From Xestospongia bergquistia (taxonomy: Eukaryota > Porifera > Demospongiae > Haplosclerida > Petrosiidae): 64,000 bases of DNA. The translations under genes and the position numbers were made by a program. The stretch lies in assembly GCA_963965975.1 (NCBI GenBank), contig OZ014411.1, positions 7,115,001 to 7,179,000 of the forward strand. Reading direction: 5' to 3'. A model generated the notes under the pieces. It worked only from the letters and a program-made list of their open reading frames with translations, did no database searches and was not told the origin of the DNA. Positions within the stretch are counted from its first letter, which is position 1; every line of letters starts with the position of its first letter. Shown piece after piece: positions 47,785 through 59,458 of the stretch.

Positions 47785-50700
47785 ATGGCCAGTCAGTGAA
47801 TTGAGATAATGCTAATCTATCATTAACTTTGTTTTCTATTCTTTATTAGGCGATACGATTTATTATTTTGATGTTACAAACAGAACCAAGGAGATTGCTT
47901 ACTTTAAAGATTTAACTCCTGAAAACTGGAATGGACCCTTTCCTTCTAAACTTTTGCCTTCGGAGACTGCTTCTGCAACGGTATTATAACTATAATAAAG
48001 TCAAATTAATGACTTAATCTTTCTGCAGGTATCTGGTAATAACATGATAAGTGGCTCCTTTAACATTACTTACGAATCTGGTGTGACATTCGCCTGCTCA
48101 TATTCAGCCAACGATGACGGTCCTTCAAAATTCCACTACGTTGTTAAGGGAGAAAATCCTAGGCATTATCTTATAGAACCTAATGAACCGGAGCCTGTAT
48201 ATGTTGGGGTTACAACAAAAATTTCTTTCAGCATTTTGTCTCCATTGAAATATCATTTTAATATTAGAAACAGCACTGTAGAGGTGGCACACATTCAAAA
48301 TGTTTCTGCTGGGGACTGGGATCCATCTTTTCCTTCTGAAATTCCTATTTTTCAGACAGTATCTGGAATGGTACAATTTAAAATATAAAGTTCTTTGTAT
48401 ATTGAATTTTCACAGGTTTCCGGTAATCAAGTAGTGAACGGTTCATTTAATATTACCTACGAATCTGGTGTCACATTTTGCTGCACGTATTCCTGCAGCA
48501 ATGATTCTCCTTCAAAATTTGACTACACACTCGAAGGAGATAATCCTAACCATTATGCTATCGAACCCAGCAAACCAGAAATTCATCATGAAGGGGATGA
48601 AACAAAAGTTTTCTTTAACATTGTGAGTCCACCAAAATATCGTTTTGATATTACAAACAGCACCGGAGAGATTTCATATATTAAAGAAGTCAGTGCTGGA
48701 GATTGGGATCCATCCTTTCCTTCTGAAATTCCTATGTTAGAGACTGTTTATGGAATGGTAAATAAATTTTTAAAGCTTGACATCAAATGTACATCAACTC
48801 ACATAGGTTACTGGAGATGGAGCACTAACTGGTTCGTTTAAGATCAACTACAAATCTGGAGTGACATTCAATTGCACATATTCTAGCAGGAAAGACAACT
48901 TTCCTTCAACATTTAAGTATACCACTGAAGGAGATAATCCTAACCATTATGCTATTAAACCCAATAAACCAGAGATTCATTATGTAGGGGATGAAACAAG
49001 AGTTTCCTTTAGTGTTGTTAGTCCACCAAAATATCATTTTGATATTACAAACCACACTAAAGAGCTTGCGTATATTAAAGATATTTCAGATGGAAAGTGG
49101 GATCCTTCCTTCCCTTCTGAAATTCCTACATTTGAGACAGTTTCTGCAACGGTATTATTTAAATATTTAGTCTAACATATAATGACTTTTTCATAGGTTG
49201 CTGGAAATGGAGCACTAAGTGGTTCATTTAAAATTAACTACCAATCTGGTGTCACATTCTTCTACACATTTTCCTGCAGCAATGACTCTCCTCCAGAATT
49301 TGACTACACAATTGAAGGAGATAATCCTAACTATTATGGTATTCAACCTGCTAAACCTTACATTCGTACAGTAGGAGAAACAAGAGTAGTTGTCTTCAGC
49401 ATCACTAAAGTAGTTGCTGTTATTGAGAGACCAATGAATTATCACTTTGATATCACAAACATCACTCAAGAGCTGGCTAGCATTGGAGATGTATCTGATG
49501 GGAAATGGAATCCATCTCTTCCTTCTGAAATTCCTATGTTTGAGACAGTTTCTGGAACGGTATTACTTAAAATACATATAAACACTAATGCATAATGACT
49601 TTTTCACAGGTTACAGGTGATGGAGGAGTGAATGGATCATTTAACATTACCTACCAATCTGGTGTTAAGTTGACCATCACATATTCCTGCAGCATAGAGT
49701 CTCCTCCAACATTTAAGTACACTATTGATGGAAAAAATCCAAACCATTATGCTATCGACCCACTTGAACCAAGAATTCATCGAGTAGGTGATGCAACAAA
49801 AGTCTTCTTTCGTATTGTTAGTCCACCAAAATATCATTTTGAAATCACAAATGGCACTCAAGAGCTTGCATATATTAAAGATGTTTCTGCTGGAGACTGG
49901 GATCCATCTTTTTCTTCTCCAATTCCTATATTTGAGACAGTTTGTGGAACGGTATTATTTGAACATGAAATGTGATGTTTATTAATTACCTTTTTTACAG
50001 GTTACTGGCAATGGAGCACTAAGTGGCTCATTTAAAATTTATTATCAATCTAATGTCACATTTACCTGCACATTTTCCTGCAGCAATGACTCTCCATCGA
50101 CATTTAACTACACAATTGAAGGAGATAATCCTAGTCATTATACTATTAACCCTCTCAAACCAACAATTAGATATGTAGGAGATGTAACTAAAGTTTCATT
50201 CAGTATTGTATGTCAACCAAAATATCATTTTGATATTAGAAACAACACTCAAGAATTGGCATACATTGGAGATGTTTCAGCTGGAAATTGGGATCCAGTC
50301 CTTCCTACTGAAATTCCTATATTTGAATCAGTTTCTGGAACGGTATTATTTAAAATGTGAAATCAAATGTTTACTGATTGTTTGCACAGGTTACTGGCGA
50401 TGAGGGGGTGAAAGGCTCGTTTAAGATTACTTACAAATCTGGTGTCACATTCTCTTGCACATATTCCTGCAGCAATGACTCTCCTTCAACATTTCACTAT
50501 AAACTTGAAGGAGACAATCCAAATCATTACAGTATTCAGCCTGATAAACCATATATTCGAATGTTTGGAGAAACAAGCATAGTTGCTTTCAGCATTGTTA
50601 GACCACTGAACTATCACATTGATGTTACCAATAACACCCAAGAGACTGCATATATTAGAGCTATAAGTGTTGGAAACTGGAATCCAGCCCTTCCCACTAA

Positions 50701-51003
50701 AGTTTCTATGTTAGAGACTGGTTCTGGAACGGTATGATACTAAAATATTTGATCTAATATTTATTAACTCTTCCATAGGTCACTGGAAATGGAGGAGTAA
50801 ATGGCTCATTTGTAATTGATTACCGATCTGGAGTGACCTTTCCTTGCTCATTCTCCTGTGGCAGTGACTCTTCGTCAACATTCAGATATAGTACTGATGG
50901 AGAAAACGTCAACAAGTTTGCTGTGGAACCGAAAAATCCTGACATTCGTACACAACAAGAAAACACTCATGTGTCTTTTAGCATTATACCTTCACCAAAT
51001 TGA
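47785..51003 (+). CDS. eight-domain tandem repeat protein built from the same undescribed domain
   Basis: Ten coding exons: 47785-47791, 47850-47980, 48029-48370, 48416-48757, 48807-49151, 49197-49559, 49610-49951, 50001-50342, 50390-50731 and 50779-51003. Total 2781 bases, 926 residues. Intron 1 is phase 1; all others are phase 0, 45-50 bp, with GT/AG borders. The start (ATGGCCA then GC…) and end exons have the same lengths as in the single-domain genes. Each middle exon holds the second half of one domain (GSFxITYxSGVTFxCTYS, GDNPNHYxIxP, GDETKVSFSI) and the first half of the next (YHFDITNxTxE, AYIKDVSAGDWDPSFPSE, IPxFETVSGT). Exon 6 has a seven-residue insertion. There are many NxT/NxS sequons but no visible signal peptide, so they may not be used. 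All eight units are open. The function is unknown; binding or structural roles are possible. Confidence 0.85.
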
Positions 51004-52222
51004 TGGTATTATTTTGCTATTAGACTGAACCAACAATAATGTTTACTTTAGTCCCCTTATTTGATTTACATCTTTCATTTATGAATTTCAATATTAAACA
51101 TTAATAAAGTAGGTTTTGAACAGAAAGAACATTGAGAATATGTATAGTGTTTCATGTTATAAAGACTGAATTATAGTCCCAATTATTGGCCAAATACTAC
51201 CAATGTATAAAGTAGTACATAATGAGTATACTAACAACTGATTTATACATATTAGTTAATTTTAATGGACAAAATTCTAAGTAAAAAAAGCAGTAAGAGG
51301 ATATAAATGGAAGCCATACTATACATAGCTTAACATAAAACTTAAAAAATTATATATATAGTGAATATAGTTGTGCAGCAAGAATTCACAGATAACTATT
51401 GTTTGGGTTGTTTGATCAACAATTAAAAAAATATGAGAAGCCTATCAAAACCATGCAGTTGATTTATTTGAACAGAAAGGGATATTACTTTTATTAAATA
51501 TGCAGTTATAATTTAACAAACTATTTGTTGATAAAGTTAGTAAAAAGAACTACATAATTATTGCTGACCATAGCGTATACTATACTGTAGTAAGTACTTT
51601 GTGACAATGGTGATATTTTGACACTTGCTGCATGTACATACATACCCACATAAAAAAGCATATGATGAAATAGTGTCACTTTATCAATCCTACATGGAGT
51701 GCTTTAGTTTTTCTTGAAAGACGAGTAATATGGCACTTAATATTATGGTGTGTCATTCAATAGTGATGGAGCAAAAAGATAGTCTTGGTAGGGTGTATAT
51801 ATGTAGTCTAATAGGTAAATTAAGACAAAGGCTTGTTTTTGGAGTGTGTAGTTAAATAGTAAAGCCGAAATCTATGTAGATTTTTATTGTTTGGATGAGT
51901 AGATAGCCATTGCAGTGTATATTTCAATATAGTCTATATGTATAGCCAATGACTGATCAATATATTGCATTTCTAATCTTCATATGTACATAGTTCTTAA
52001 TCGATAGACTGTGTTACCTTTGTTAATCATAGGTTCCCCATTTTTTTGTCCTTGTTGATTGAACTCAACAAACTATTTTTAATTCATTCTACAATATATA
52101 TTTTTTGAAACATTTCTGTTACAGATGCTTAGCATGTACTTCATATGTATTATTTTACTGTTTGATTTCTTTACATGGAATTGTATTCTAATGAATATTA
52201 ATAAATAATTGTACATAAGACA
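51004..52222. other. 3' flank of the eight-domain gene
   Basis: No gene is seen. The blocks at 51004-51170 and 51330-51430 are inverted copies of 36300-36460 and 38700-38960. The block at 51745-51870 recurs directly at 53565-53690. Confidence 0.5.
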
Positions 52223-52530
52223 TTATGAACTAAAAATGCAAAAATCAAGCAATACTAGTAACAATGTTTGTTTACACAAGTTGTCCATTGAAACTGTATA
52301 TTCAAAATATTTACTTTTATTGTGATTCAGTAATAGTATGGTGACCTCCACATTCAAGAGTTGACTCATGATCACAGTGAACAGCATAGTGGTTAAGTTT
52401 TTACAAGTTGCATTACGTGAGAATGCTGGAGAAGAAATGAAGCTGTCAAAAAACCATGCAATAGTCAAATACGATCAGTAGTATATTGTAAAGGAACCTT
52501 TAGCTCCTCCACTTCCAGTACGCTGGAAAA
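52223..52530 (-). pseudogene. dead terminal exon of a single-domain family member
   Basis: On the minus strand this matches exon 3 of copies A-C: ACTGGAAGTGGAGGAGC, then GGTTCCTTTACA, then an in-frame TGA where the others have the arginine codon of YRSD, then a frame-shifted remainder to about 52310. The upstream exons are missing. A piggyBac-type element begins about 20 bp beyond its 5' side (52549). Confidence 0.75.
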
Positions 52531-52548
52531 TGAAATGCACTAAAATGC

Positions 52549-53159
52549 TTAACCTCGCTGGGATCTCATCCAGAGACTTCCTTTATTCTTTTTAGCCTGA
52601 CGTATATCTCACGTGAAGCGCAAGATGATTATTAATAAGTCAGCATTTCTCTTCAATCAAAGGGAAAAAAGCTTTGCCATTTAGACTGCGTTTACTGGAT
52701 ACTTTGCACTCTAATTGACAAAGGTCAAATACTTTCCAACTTTTTAGTAATAGTTACTGATTCTCTAATGACACATATGGTGCTAATATTTTAGTTCGCG
52801 CTCAATGTATTGACAAAGATTACTAAAGTTAGTAAAACTGTCATAACTTTCCAAAGAAGTATTTTTGCAAAAATTCGCACATTAAAAGTTGGAAAATGTC
52901 ATAAGCTGTATGCAGGATGTTTTTATAGAATTCTCAAGTCTTCACTGAAAGCTGTACTTTTTTTCAAAGGTTTTTCACACTTTTAAAGCTTTTTGTTCGT
53001 TTGATGCTCCTTTTGGCAGTATTCTTAAGAAGTACAGAAGTTTTGCTATCATGCACTCTAGTTTGGTGGCTACCAATGCCGTATTTGCCGAGTTAAACTA
53101 GTTCAAAGCCATTTGCCCGGGTATCACACTCGCTATGCGCCCACGCACAGAGAGGTTAA
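52549..53159. mobile_element. piggyBac-like non-autonomous element (TTAA flanks)
   Basis: It is flanked by TTAA on both sides, with inverted ends CCTCGCTGGG and CACAGAGAGG (complement CCTCTCTGTG). About 600 bp between, no coding potential. TTAA target duplication and CC-starting ends suggest piggyBac mobilisation. The inverted ends are short and imperfect. Confidence 0.5.
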
Positions 53160-54067
53160 TTATAGTTATTGCACTGCAGAAAAATTACTGTTAAAGCATA
53201 GTACTTTACCGTAGTAGTGATGTTTTGTTGCAATTATGATATTTTGGCACATACTGTAAATACTCACTCGTATGACAAAGGACAATAGGAAATAAGTACC
53301 TGTTGTTAATAACTTTACGTGTATGTAATTGGGCAGTACCTACAATAAGTGCACCTTGATGTGTTGATTACTGTATATGCAATTAAGTTAGTTGTTAGTG
53401 AGTATTATTTTTTGTCCTTCCTCTAAGCTGTATCTATGGTTTTTGTTCTTTTTGTTGTGTACTTCCAATCAATTCAATTAAAACTATTGGTCAAAAACCT
53501 AGTGACAGACTGCACATCTGCCAACATAGTTTTTCCTGATACATCAATAATATGTCACTTATTATTATAGTGTGTCATTCAATAGTGATGGAGACAACAG
53601 GTAGCTTTGGTAGGGTGTATATAATCTAATAGGTAAATTAAGACAAAGGCTTGTTTTTGGCAAGTGTAGTTAAATAGTAAAGCCAATAATATGTGTAGAT
53701 TTTGTGTTGTTCAGTTGACTAGATTGCCGACTAGATAGCCAAAGGTACCCATTGTAGTCATATAATTGTCCATTTCAATAATTATATTCCACATGTATAG
53801 CCAATTAAGAGGCTAAAGCTAGTTATGTAGTGTATAATCCAATCACATGTTATATGACTTTGATCTTATGACAACTTAATTATTACTTCAAATAATTGTG
53901 AAAGCATGGTTATTCTATGACTTTCTTGAAATGAAACTGTAACATTTGATAACATTATAAATTACACCTTTATCAAATATGTAGTACTTCTTAATTAACA
54001 ATCTACTTTTGGATATGATCCAAAGTTAGTCAAAAACAACTACACATCACCTTTTTATAAACATATA

Positions 54068-54928
54068 TAAGGTAAACGGCCCTAACTCTGGGCACTCTTT
54101 GCTTTTCCCTCCCTTTTTAGTTATAAGAGAGCATTTCGCTCCAACTTTTTTTCCGTTGAAAGAGTTATCATTTATGTACCTTTCTATCAAGATTTGACAA
54201 AATTCATCAGGGAATTGCAAAGATATCTATCATTCGATAATTATTAATGGTCAGAAATGATTAGGTTCCTTACTGCGGACACTTCCGTAATTTTTATGTG
54301 GCTGCTGTCAAAGAGGTATCAGAGTTTAAAAGTGTATGAATACATTGAATAAAATGAAGTAAATGATTTCTGAGTTGTAAAATGTAAGATAAAATGATAA
54401 GAATACCTTGAAACTATTAAAGTGGTTACTTGCAGTCCCAGACTAGTATATAGATCAATACTTTTTTTTGTTTACAGTACAGACATTTGCAAACTTGTTT
54501 GGTTGATGGTTTTCTCTTAAACCAGCACATTTGTAATGGTACCCACGTGTTTAATTTATTCAGCCCCACCCCTTCTTGTCTTGCCAGAAGACTCGGGTCT
54601 GGCTGGTACTCGCGGTAGTGTTGGTATCAGTCCGTTGCCTTATATGTTGCTACACTTTTATGAACTGCGTTTTAACTTGATAGAAGTTATGAGACTCAAA
54701 AAAAAGAAGTTGTTCTGTACTCTTTGATGAACTGTTCCGGAATAACTCCTGGGTAATAACTGTTCCTGTTGCAGTAAGGTGCTATATTTGGCATGTTGAA
54801 TTCAGATAGCTCTAGCTTAACAATAGTTCACTTTTTATTAAAATCATTTAAAAATAATAAATATAAAAATAATTAATCACAAATGTTCGGAGCTACTCCT
54901 TGTCTGGAGTTAGGGGCGTGTACCTTAT
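54068..54928. mobile_element. MITE-like element with TAAGGTA…TACCTTA ends
   Basis: The left end TAAGGTAAACGGCCCTAACT and right end AGTTAGGGGCGTGTACCTTA are inverted repeats of about 24 bp with few mismatches, next to TA dinucleotides. The open frame at 54536-54727 lies inside and shows no family features. Confidence 0.55.
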
Positions 54929-55109
54929 AGCTTTACAAACTTTTTTCTTCTAGAATAAAAGTACTGGATAATGTTGTCTTTATGTTAATGATAACACTTA
55001 GATAATGATGGTACTTACCTAAATTAATAATTTGATATTCTTTAAGTCTGTTATTATCATAAATGTGTGAAAATGCATAATGCTGTCAAGTGTTACTGTA
55101 TCATGTGAA

Positions 55110-57010
55110 TTATGTCATAGGGTAGCTATACTTTGCATTGCTATTAGACTACACTCTACTAAAACAAGCTTCCTTATTGTTGGAGTATGTACTATAAAGT
55201 ATAAGTAATATACTATTTGAAAAATCATTTGGCATTTTTAGGCATTCCTAATGGATACTGTGCCACCTGTAAGTGTGAATTGTCACCATGGATTCATAAT
55301 AGGACAGCTCTTTATGCCACATTTAGCCTTTTAAAAAAAGTCAATTGTCAATTGTATATCAATTGGTAACAATTTTATCATGTGCATAGGCTATTTTGTA
55401 ATTATTCATGTGACCATAAATTGGTTTAAATATTAAATCAAATTTTAACAATGTTACACAAGGTCATGTCAGCCCAACAATTAAAACAATTAGCAAGAAA
55501 GAGTATTTCAAGAAGCAAATGGTTAGCTGTACCAATGACTAAGACAGACCTATTAGAAGCTAATTGTGGTCTACTTAAAAGTCTTAAATTCACGAGAACT
55601 TATCATAGTTACATACTCTTAATTTTGAATATGATCTAATAATTCATGGTAAGTATTACCAAATTAGTTTATTAAAATAGCTTAAAATGTTTTACAGTTA
55701 ATGATAGTGGTTGTACTAGAACTTGCTTTACACGACTACGGGGGTCAATTACAAAAAGTTAATGCTTTATTAAAATATTATGCATTACTTATATTAATGG
55801 CCTCACCTGTTAATATTGGGCAAATCATGACATGGATTTGTGAGTAGCCAACTTGTATATTGAGTTACTTGTATAGGTTTAATAAAACTATGAACACCAT
55901 ACCTATGACAATGATGCATCAAGTATGGCTTCTTCTTGGATTAGAGTACACACTGCAACACTAACATATACATGTATAAATATTTTGCAGTATATATATA
56001 TTATAATGTTAGTAGTCCAATACACTAAATATTAGTATTTATTTCTTGATACTGGTTCAATTAGTAGAAAAAAGATATACAACATGGAGGTGTTGCAATG
56101 AACCAGGCAACTTGTACTATTGTGAGATCATAATGAACTGGGGAGCTTGTACTGTTGTGAATTCATATAAATCAACAGTGCCATGACACAATTGTTTTAT
56201 ATAATCTCATATATTGGTTTACACTAGCTTTGGTGAATTCTTTGAAGTCAATGTAGGTAGTCATTCCAAGAACATTATTTTATTTTGCAGACCAAGTTTG
56301 CTTTGTTACCATACATTGTAGTCTATGACCTGATCAATTTCTTTACTTACATCTGTAGTTAGTGAGTAAACAGTGGACTGGACTGATAATATATTATTTA
56401 TGTGTGTGTATTTAAAAATTATATGCATGAATAATCACAGTACTTTTTTATAAGACTATATAGACTGCTAATAGCTTCGCTTCAACTTGTAAATTTAGTT
56501 AAAACATATGTTTGTACAGCTAGAGACTTCTCAAAGTTTTCTTATCAAATAAGCATGTGAACTCAAACCTTTATGTGCAAGACCATTCAAGTGAAAATTA
56601 ATGCTGGCAACGCCAAACAAATGTGATCAATAAAGAGATTTCATCTGATTCAGATGAGTGACAAATCAAAAGACTTTGCATAATTTATCTCAATATTGCA
56701 TTGTCAACTCATATAATACTATAGTACTGACTATAGCATAAGTTTATTGAAAAACTAGCTGTGGCCACACAAATAATCAAAGGGAACAACGATAACTTTT
56801 TTGTACTGTGACTCCTATTTATACAACCTAGCTTAGTCTTATAGGAATTTTACCTATACATCAGTATTGTCAAAGATGCCAATCATGATTGTGAGTGGGT
56901 GTAAAGCTCACACATTTGTATATACATTTCAAAGTAACTCTCTTTTATTCTCATTTGGACTTCACACTCAGAAAAAGAAGTCAATATGGCCAACTATAGT
57001 TAATTGAGAT
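55110..57010. repeat. direct duplicate of the 45.4-47.8 kb spacer
   Basis: Diverged but collinear with 45460-47800. It ends with a copy of the eight-domain gene's start region (GTCAATATGGCCA at about 56980) that has lost the splice donor and is not followed by the next exon. It shows that this copy of the large gene is missing or deleted. Confidence 0.7.
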
Positions 57011-58550
57011 ATTAGTTTACACTAGTTCTAGTGATTGGATTACACTAGCTCTAGTGAACTCTTTCAAGTCTGTATCTAGTTATTCCAAGAACATTATTTC
57101 ATTTTATGTACACCCAATTCCATGAATCCATCATTTTGACTGTATTGTTAGCATACATTGTAGTCAAATAACAGGAATTAATTTGTTCACTTTCATCTAA
57201 AAAACCATGCTAATACCACGATCCATCATCATTTACACAGTGTATTGTTAGCATTACTCACAGCATATATCAATCAATGTAGTATACTTTGGACTTTGCA
57301 CTTTGGACTTAAATTATAATATTCATGAGTTTTGTTTAGTATATATATATATTGGTACGTTTTAAAAAACAGTTGTTGGTATTGAGTTGTGAACTTTACA
57401 ATCAATACTTATGTCTTGTTAACGTTACTTAAATTTAGGTATATATAATATTAATTTCTTTAGTACTCAGCATGTTGGTCCTCAATTTTTGATTATTAAT
57501 TTTATTATGAATGATCTACACTTTTGATGATTGTTATAATTAGTAGATGTGAGTGAACAAATTAATTAGCTAATTAAAGATCAAGCAGGAAAGATTTTAG
57601 GCGACACCAAGATACTTTGAAAGCAAAGACTATTACACTAAATTGTTCAAAGTGTATTAAAGGAGCTTTTAATGTATTTTAATGTGTTTTATTAGCTATG
57701 TATAACTGAAGTGTTCACCATACCAGACTAGTAAGTCTACAACATACAGGAGTATATGCACTCTTTATGTCATTAATAGCTGTTTATAAGATCATTAATT
57801 TTTGTAATCAAAAGTACTTTAGACATTTTTGAGCATATGATAAGAAGCCATTTATAGCTGTTTCAAATTCATCTAAGAGAGGATTGTTCTCAAAGGACAG
57901 CAACTTAAAGAATATGAGTATAGGAATATCACATGTTATCACACATGACATAATGACTGTGTCCTAACAATTTGATATAGAGCTTAAACTGGGATTGTTA
58001 ATTCATGAATGTATGATATACAGCTGATCAGTAGCCTCCTGTAATATGGAAACTAGGTAATTGCTAACTGCAATTTGTATGTTAAAGCATGCACATTATA
58101 CACTCAAGAGTTTAGCAGTCACAGTGATCTAAGGATAAGTGTATACCAACTATATATTATTAATATTAAGAATATCAAATAATGACATGTGTGTCATGTC
58201 CATTTGTTTTCTCTGAGGTGCTCTGCTTTCAGGATAATCTAAAGAATTGTTGATTACAAAATGATTGATCTTATAAATTGCTTCTATAATTATGAAATTA
58301 ATTAGATTGATATATTATAGAATATCAATCTTATAATTTTCTTATTTCTAACACATATGAATTACATTATTAACCAAGATTGTTTATAGTTGTGTGATAG
58401 TTTCATGTGAAACTTACCTTAGAATATTTTTCCCTTTTTTGGCCTGATATTTTCTACATTGTCTAATAAAGGATCTATCACTCAATTTTCTACTCTATTT
58501 TGCTGTTGCTAAAACAGCTAGACATTATGAGAAACGTTGCTAGGTAAAGA
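57011..58550. other. spacer related to 42.5-44.5 kb
   Basis: The blocks at 58030-58520 match 44150-44480 (for example CACTCAAGAGTTTAGCA), the 5' flank of single-domain copy B. No gene is seen. Confidence 0.55.
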
Positions 58551-58556
58551 GGATCT

Positions 58557-59301
58557 TAAGGAAGCCTAAGGCGGCCATCTATTTCTACTTCGTAATTTCA
58601 TATTCTACTTTGATGTTTTACGAGAATATTCCAATTCTATTTTCTATTCTTCGAGGAAATATTTAACAACTGAAATCCTATACTCCTCACCCTAACTGGA
58701 AAAATGTCGCTTCGGTCCATTCTAAGAGACAGCACGCGCTTCACTGTGTTGAGCTCAATGACGAGCACTGCGAGTAGGATGGGATATAGGATTTTAGTTG
58801 TTAAATATTCCATCGAAGGCTAGAAAATAGAATTGGAATTGGGAAAATTGCAAAGTAGAATTGGAATATACGGAAGCCGCAGACGGACATTCCAATTCCT
58901 TCTTCTTATTTCTTCAGCGAACCTTGGGGTATTTAAAAATTCCAATAACGACCCAGTTGATGAGTCCAATTTCTCATTCCTAATTCCATGTGCGCCATTT
59001 CTAGGCTTTTTTGTTACTTAATAAAACGCGGAGCACAAGTACCACGAGGTGTGTGTTAGAATCGAGCGTCAGCGAGATGTTTCCAGTTAGGTTGGGTCCC
59101 TGACTTTGGTTGTATATTGTAGTTCTATTATTTAGAGTGTCCGAGAACGGACATTAAAACGCCGTACAACCCCGTTATATTGAAATTGGAAATAGGAATT
59201 GGAATGTCCGTCAGAGGCTTCCGTAGGAATATCTTTGAAAAACTTCAAAGTAGAATATGAAATTACGAAGTAGAAATGGATGGCCGCTTTCGGCTTCCGT
59301 A
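58557..59301. mobile_element. outer MITE of the TAAGGAAGCC family, host of a nested MITE
   Basis: The ends are long inverted repeats (about 60 bp, sharing CATTTCTACTTCGTAATTTC-type and TTCATATTCTACTTTGA sequence), flanked by GGATCT at 58551-58556 and 59302-59307. A related element (58869-59225) is inserted inside. It lies about 160 bp upstream of the start codon of single-domain copy C, next to its TCACGTGA. Confidence 0.8.
58869..59225. mobile_element. inner MITE with TACGGAAGCC ends and 6-bp target duplication
   Basis: 357 bp, ends TACGGAAGCCGCAGACGGAC and near-complement, flanked by GGAATA at 58863-58868 and 59226-59231. It is close to the copy at 10958-11308 throughout, so this family moved fairly recently. 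Confidence 0.8.
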
Positions 59302-59362
59302 GGATCTCGCCATCCGATATATACATGTTTATGAACGTTAATTAATCTCGTTGCAAGCCCCG

Positions 59363-59389
59363 TCACGTGAGCGGCTAGGTATATATAAA
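59363..59389 (+). promoter_or_regulatory. promoter of copy C: TCACGTGA plus TATA
   Basis: TCACGTGA at 59363-59370 and TATATAAA at 59382-59389, then AATCAATCCAGA and CGTCTAACCAAG as in copy B. Distance to the ATG (59459) is 96 bp. Confidence 0.6.
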
Positions 59390-59458
59390 CAATCAATCCA
59401 GAGCAAATACGTCTAACCAAGAAATCTTTCCTAAACTTCAGAGTAGACTTTGGAAGAT

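Noticed and set aside
48125-48376. Minus-strand frames within the eight-domain gene (also 49224-49469 and 49637-49861)
   Set aside because: Shadows that recur because the modules are alike; the plus-strand reading has splice signals and conserved protein motifs.
54536-54727. 63-codon frame MVPTCLIYSAPP…
   Set aside because: Lies wholly within a non-coding MITE-like element and shows no protein features.
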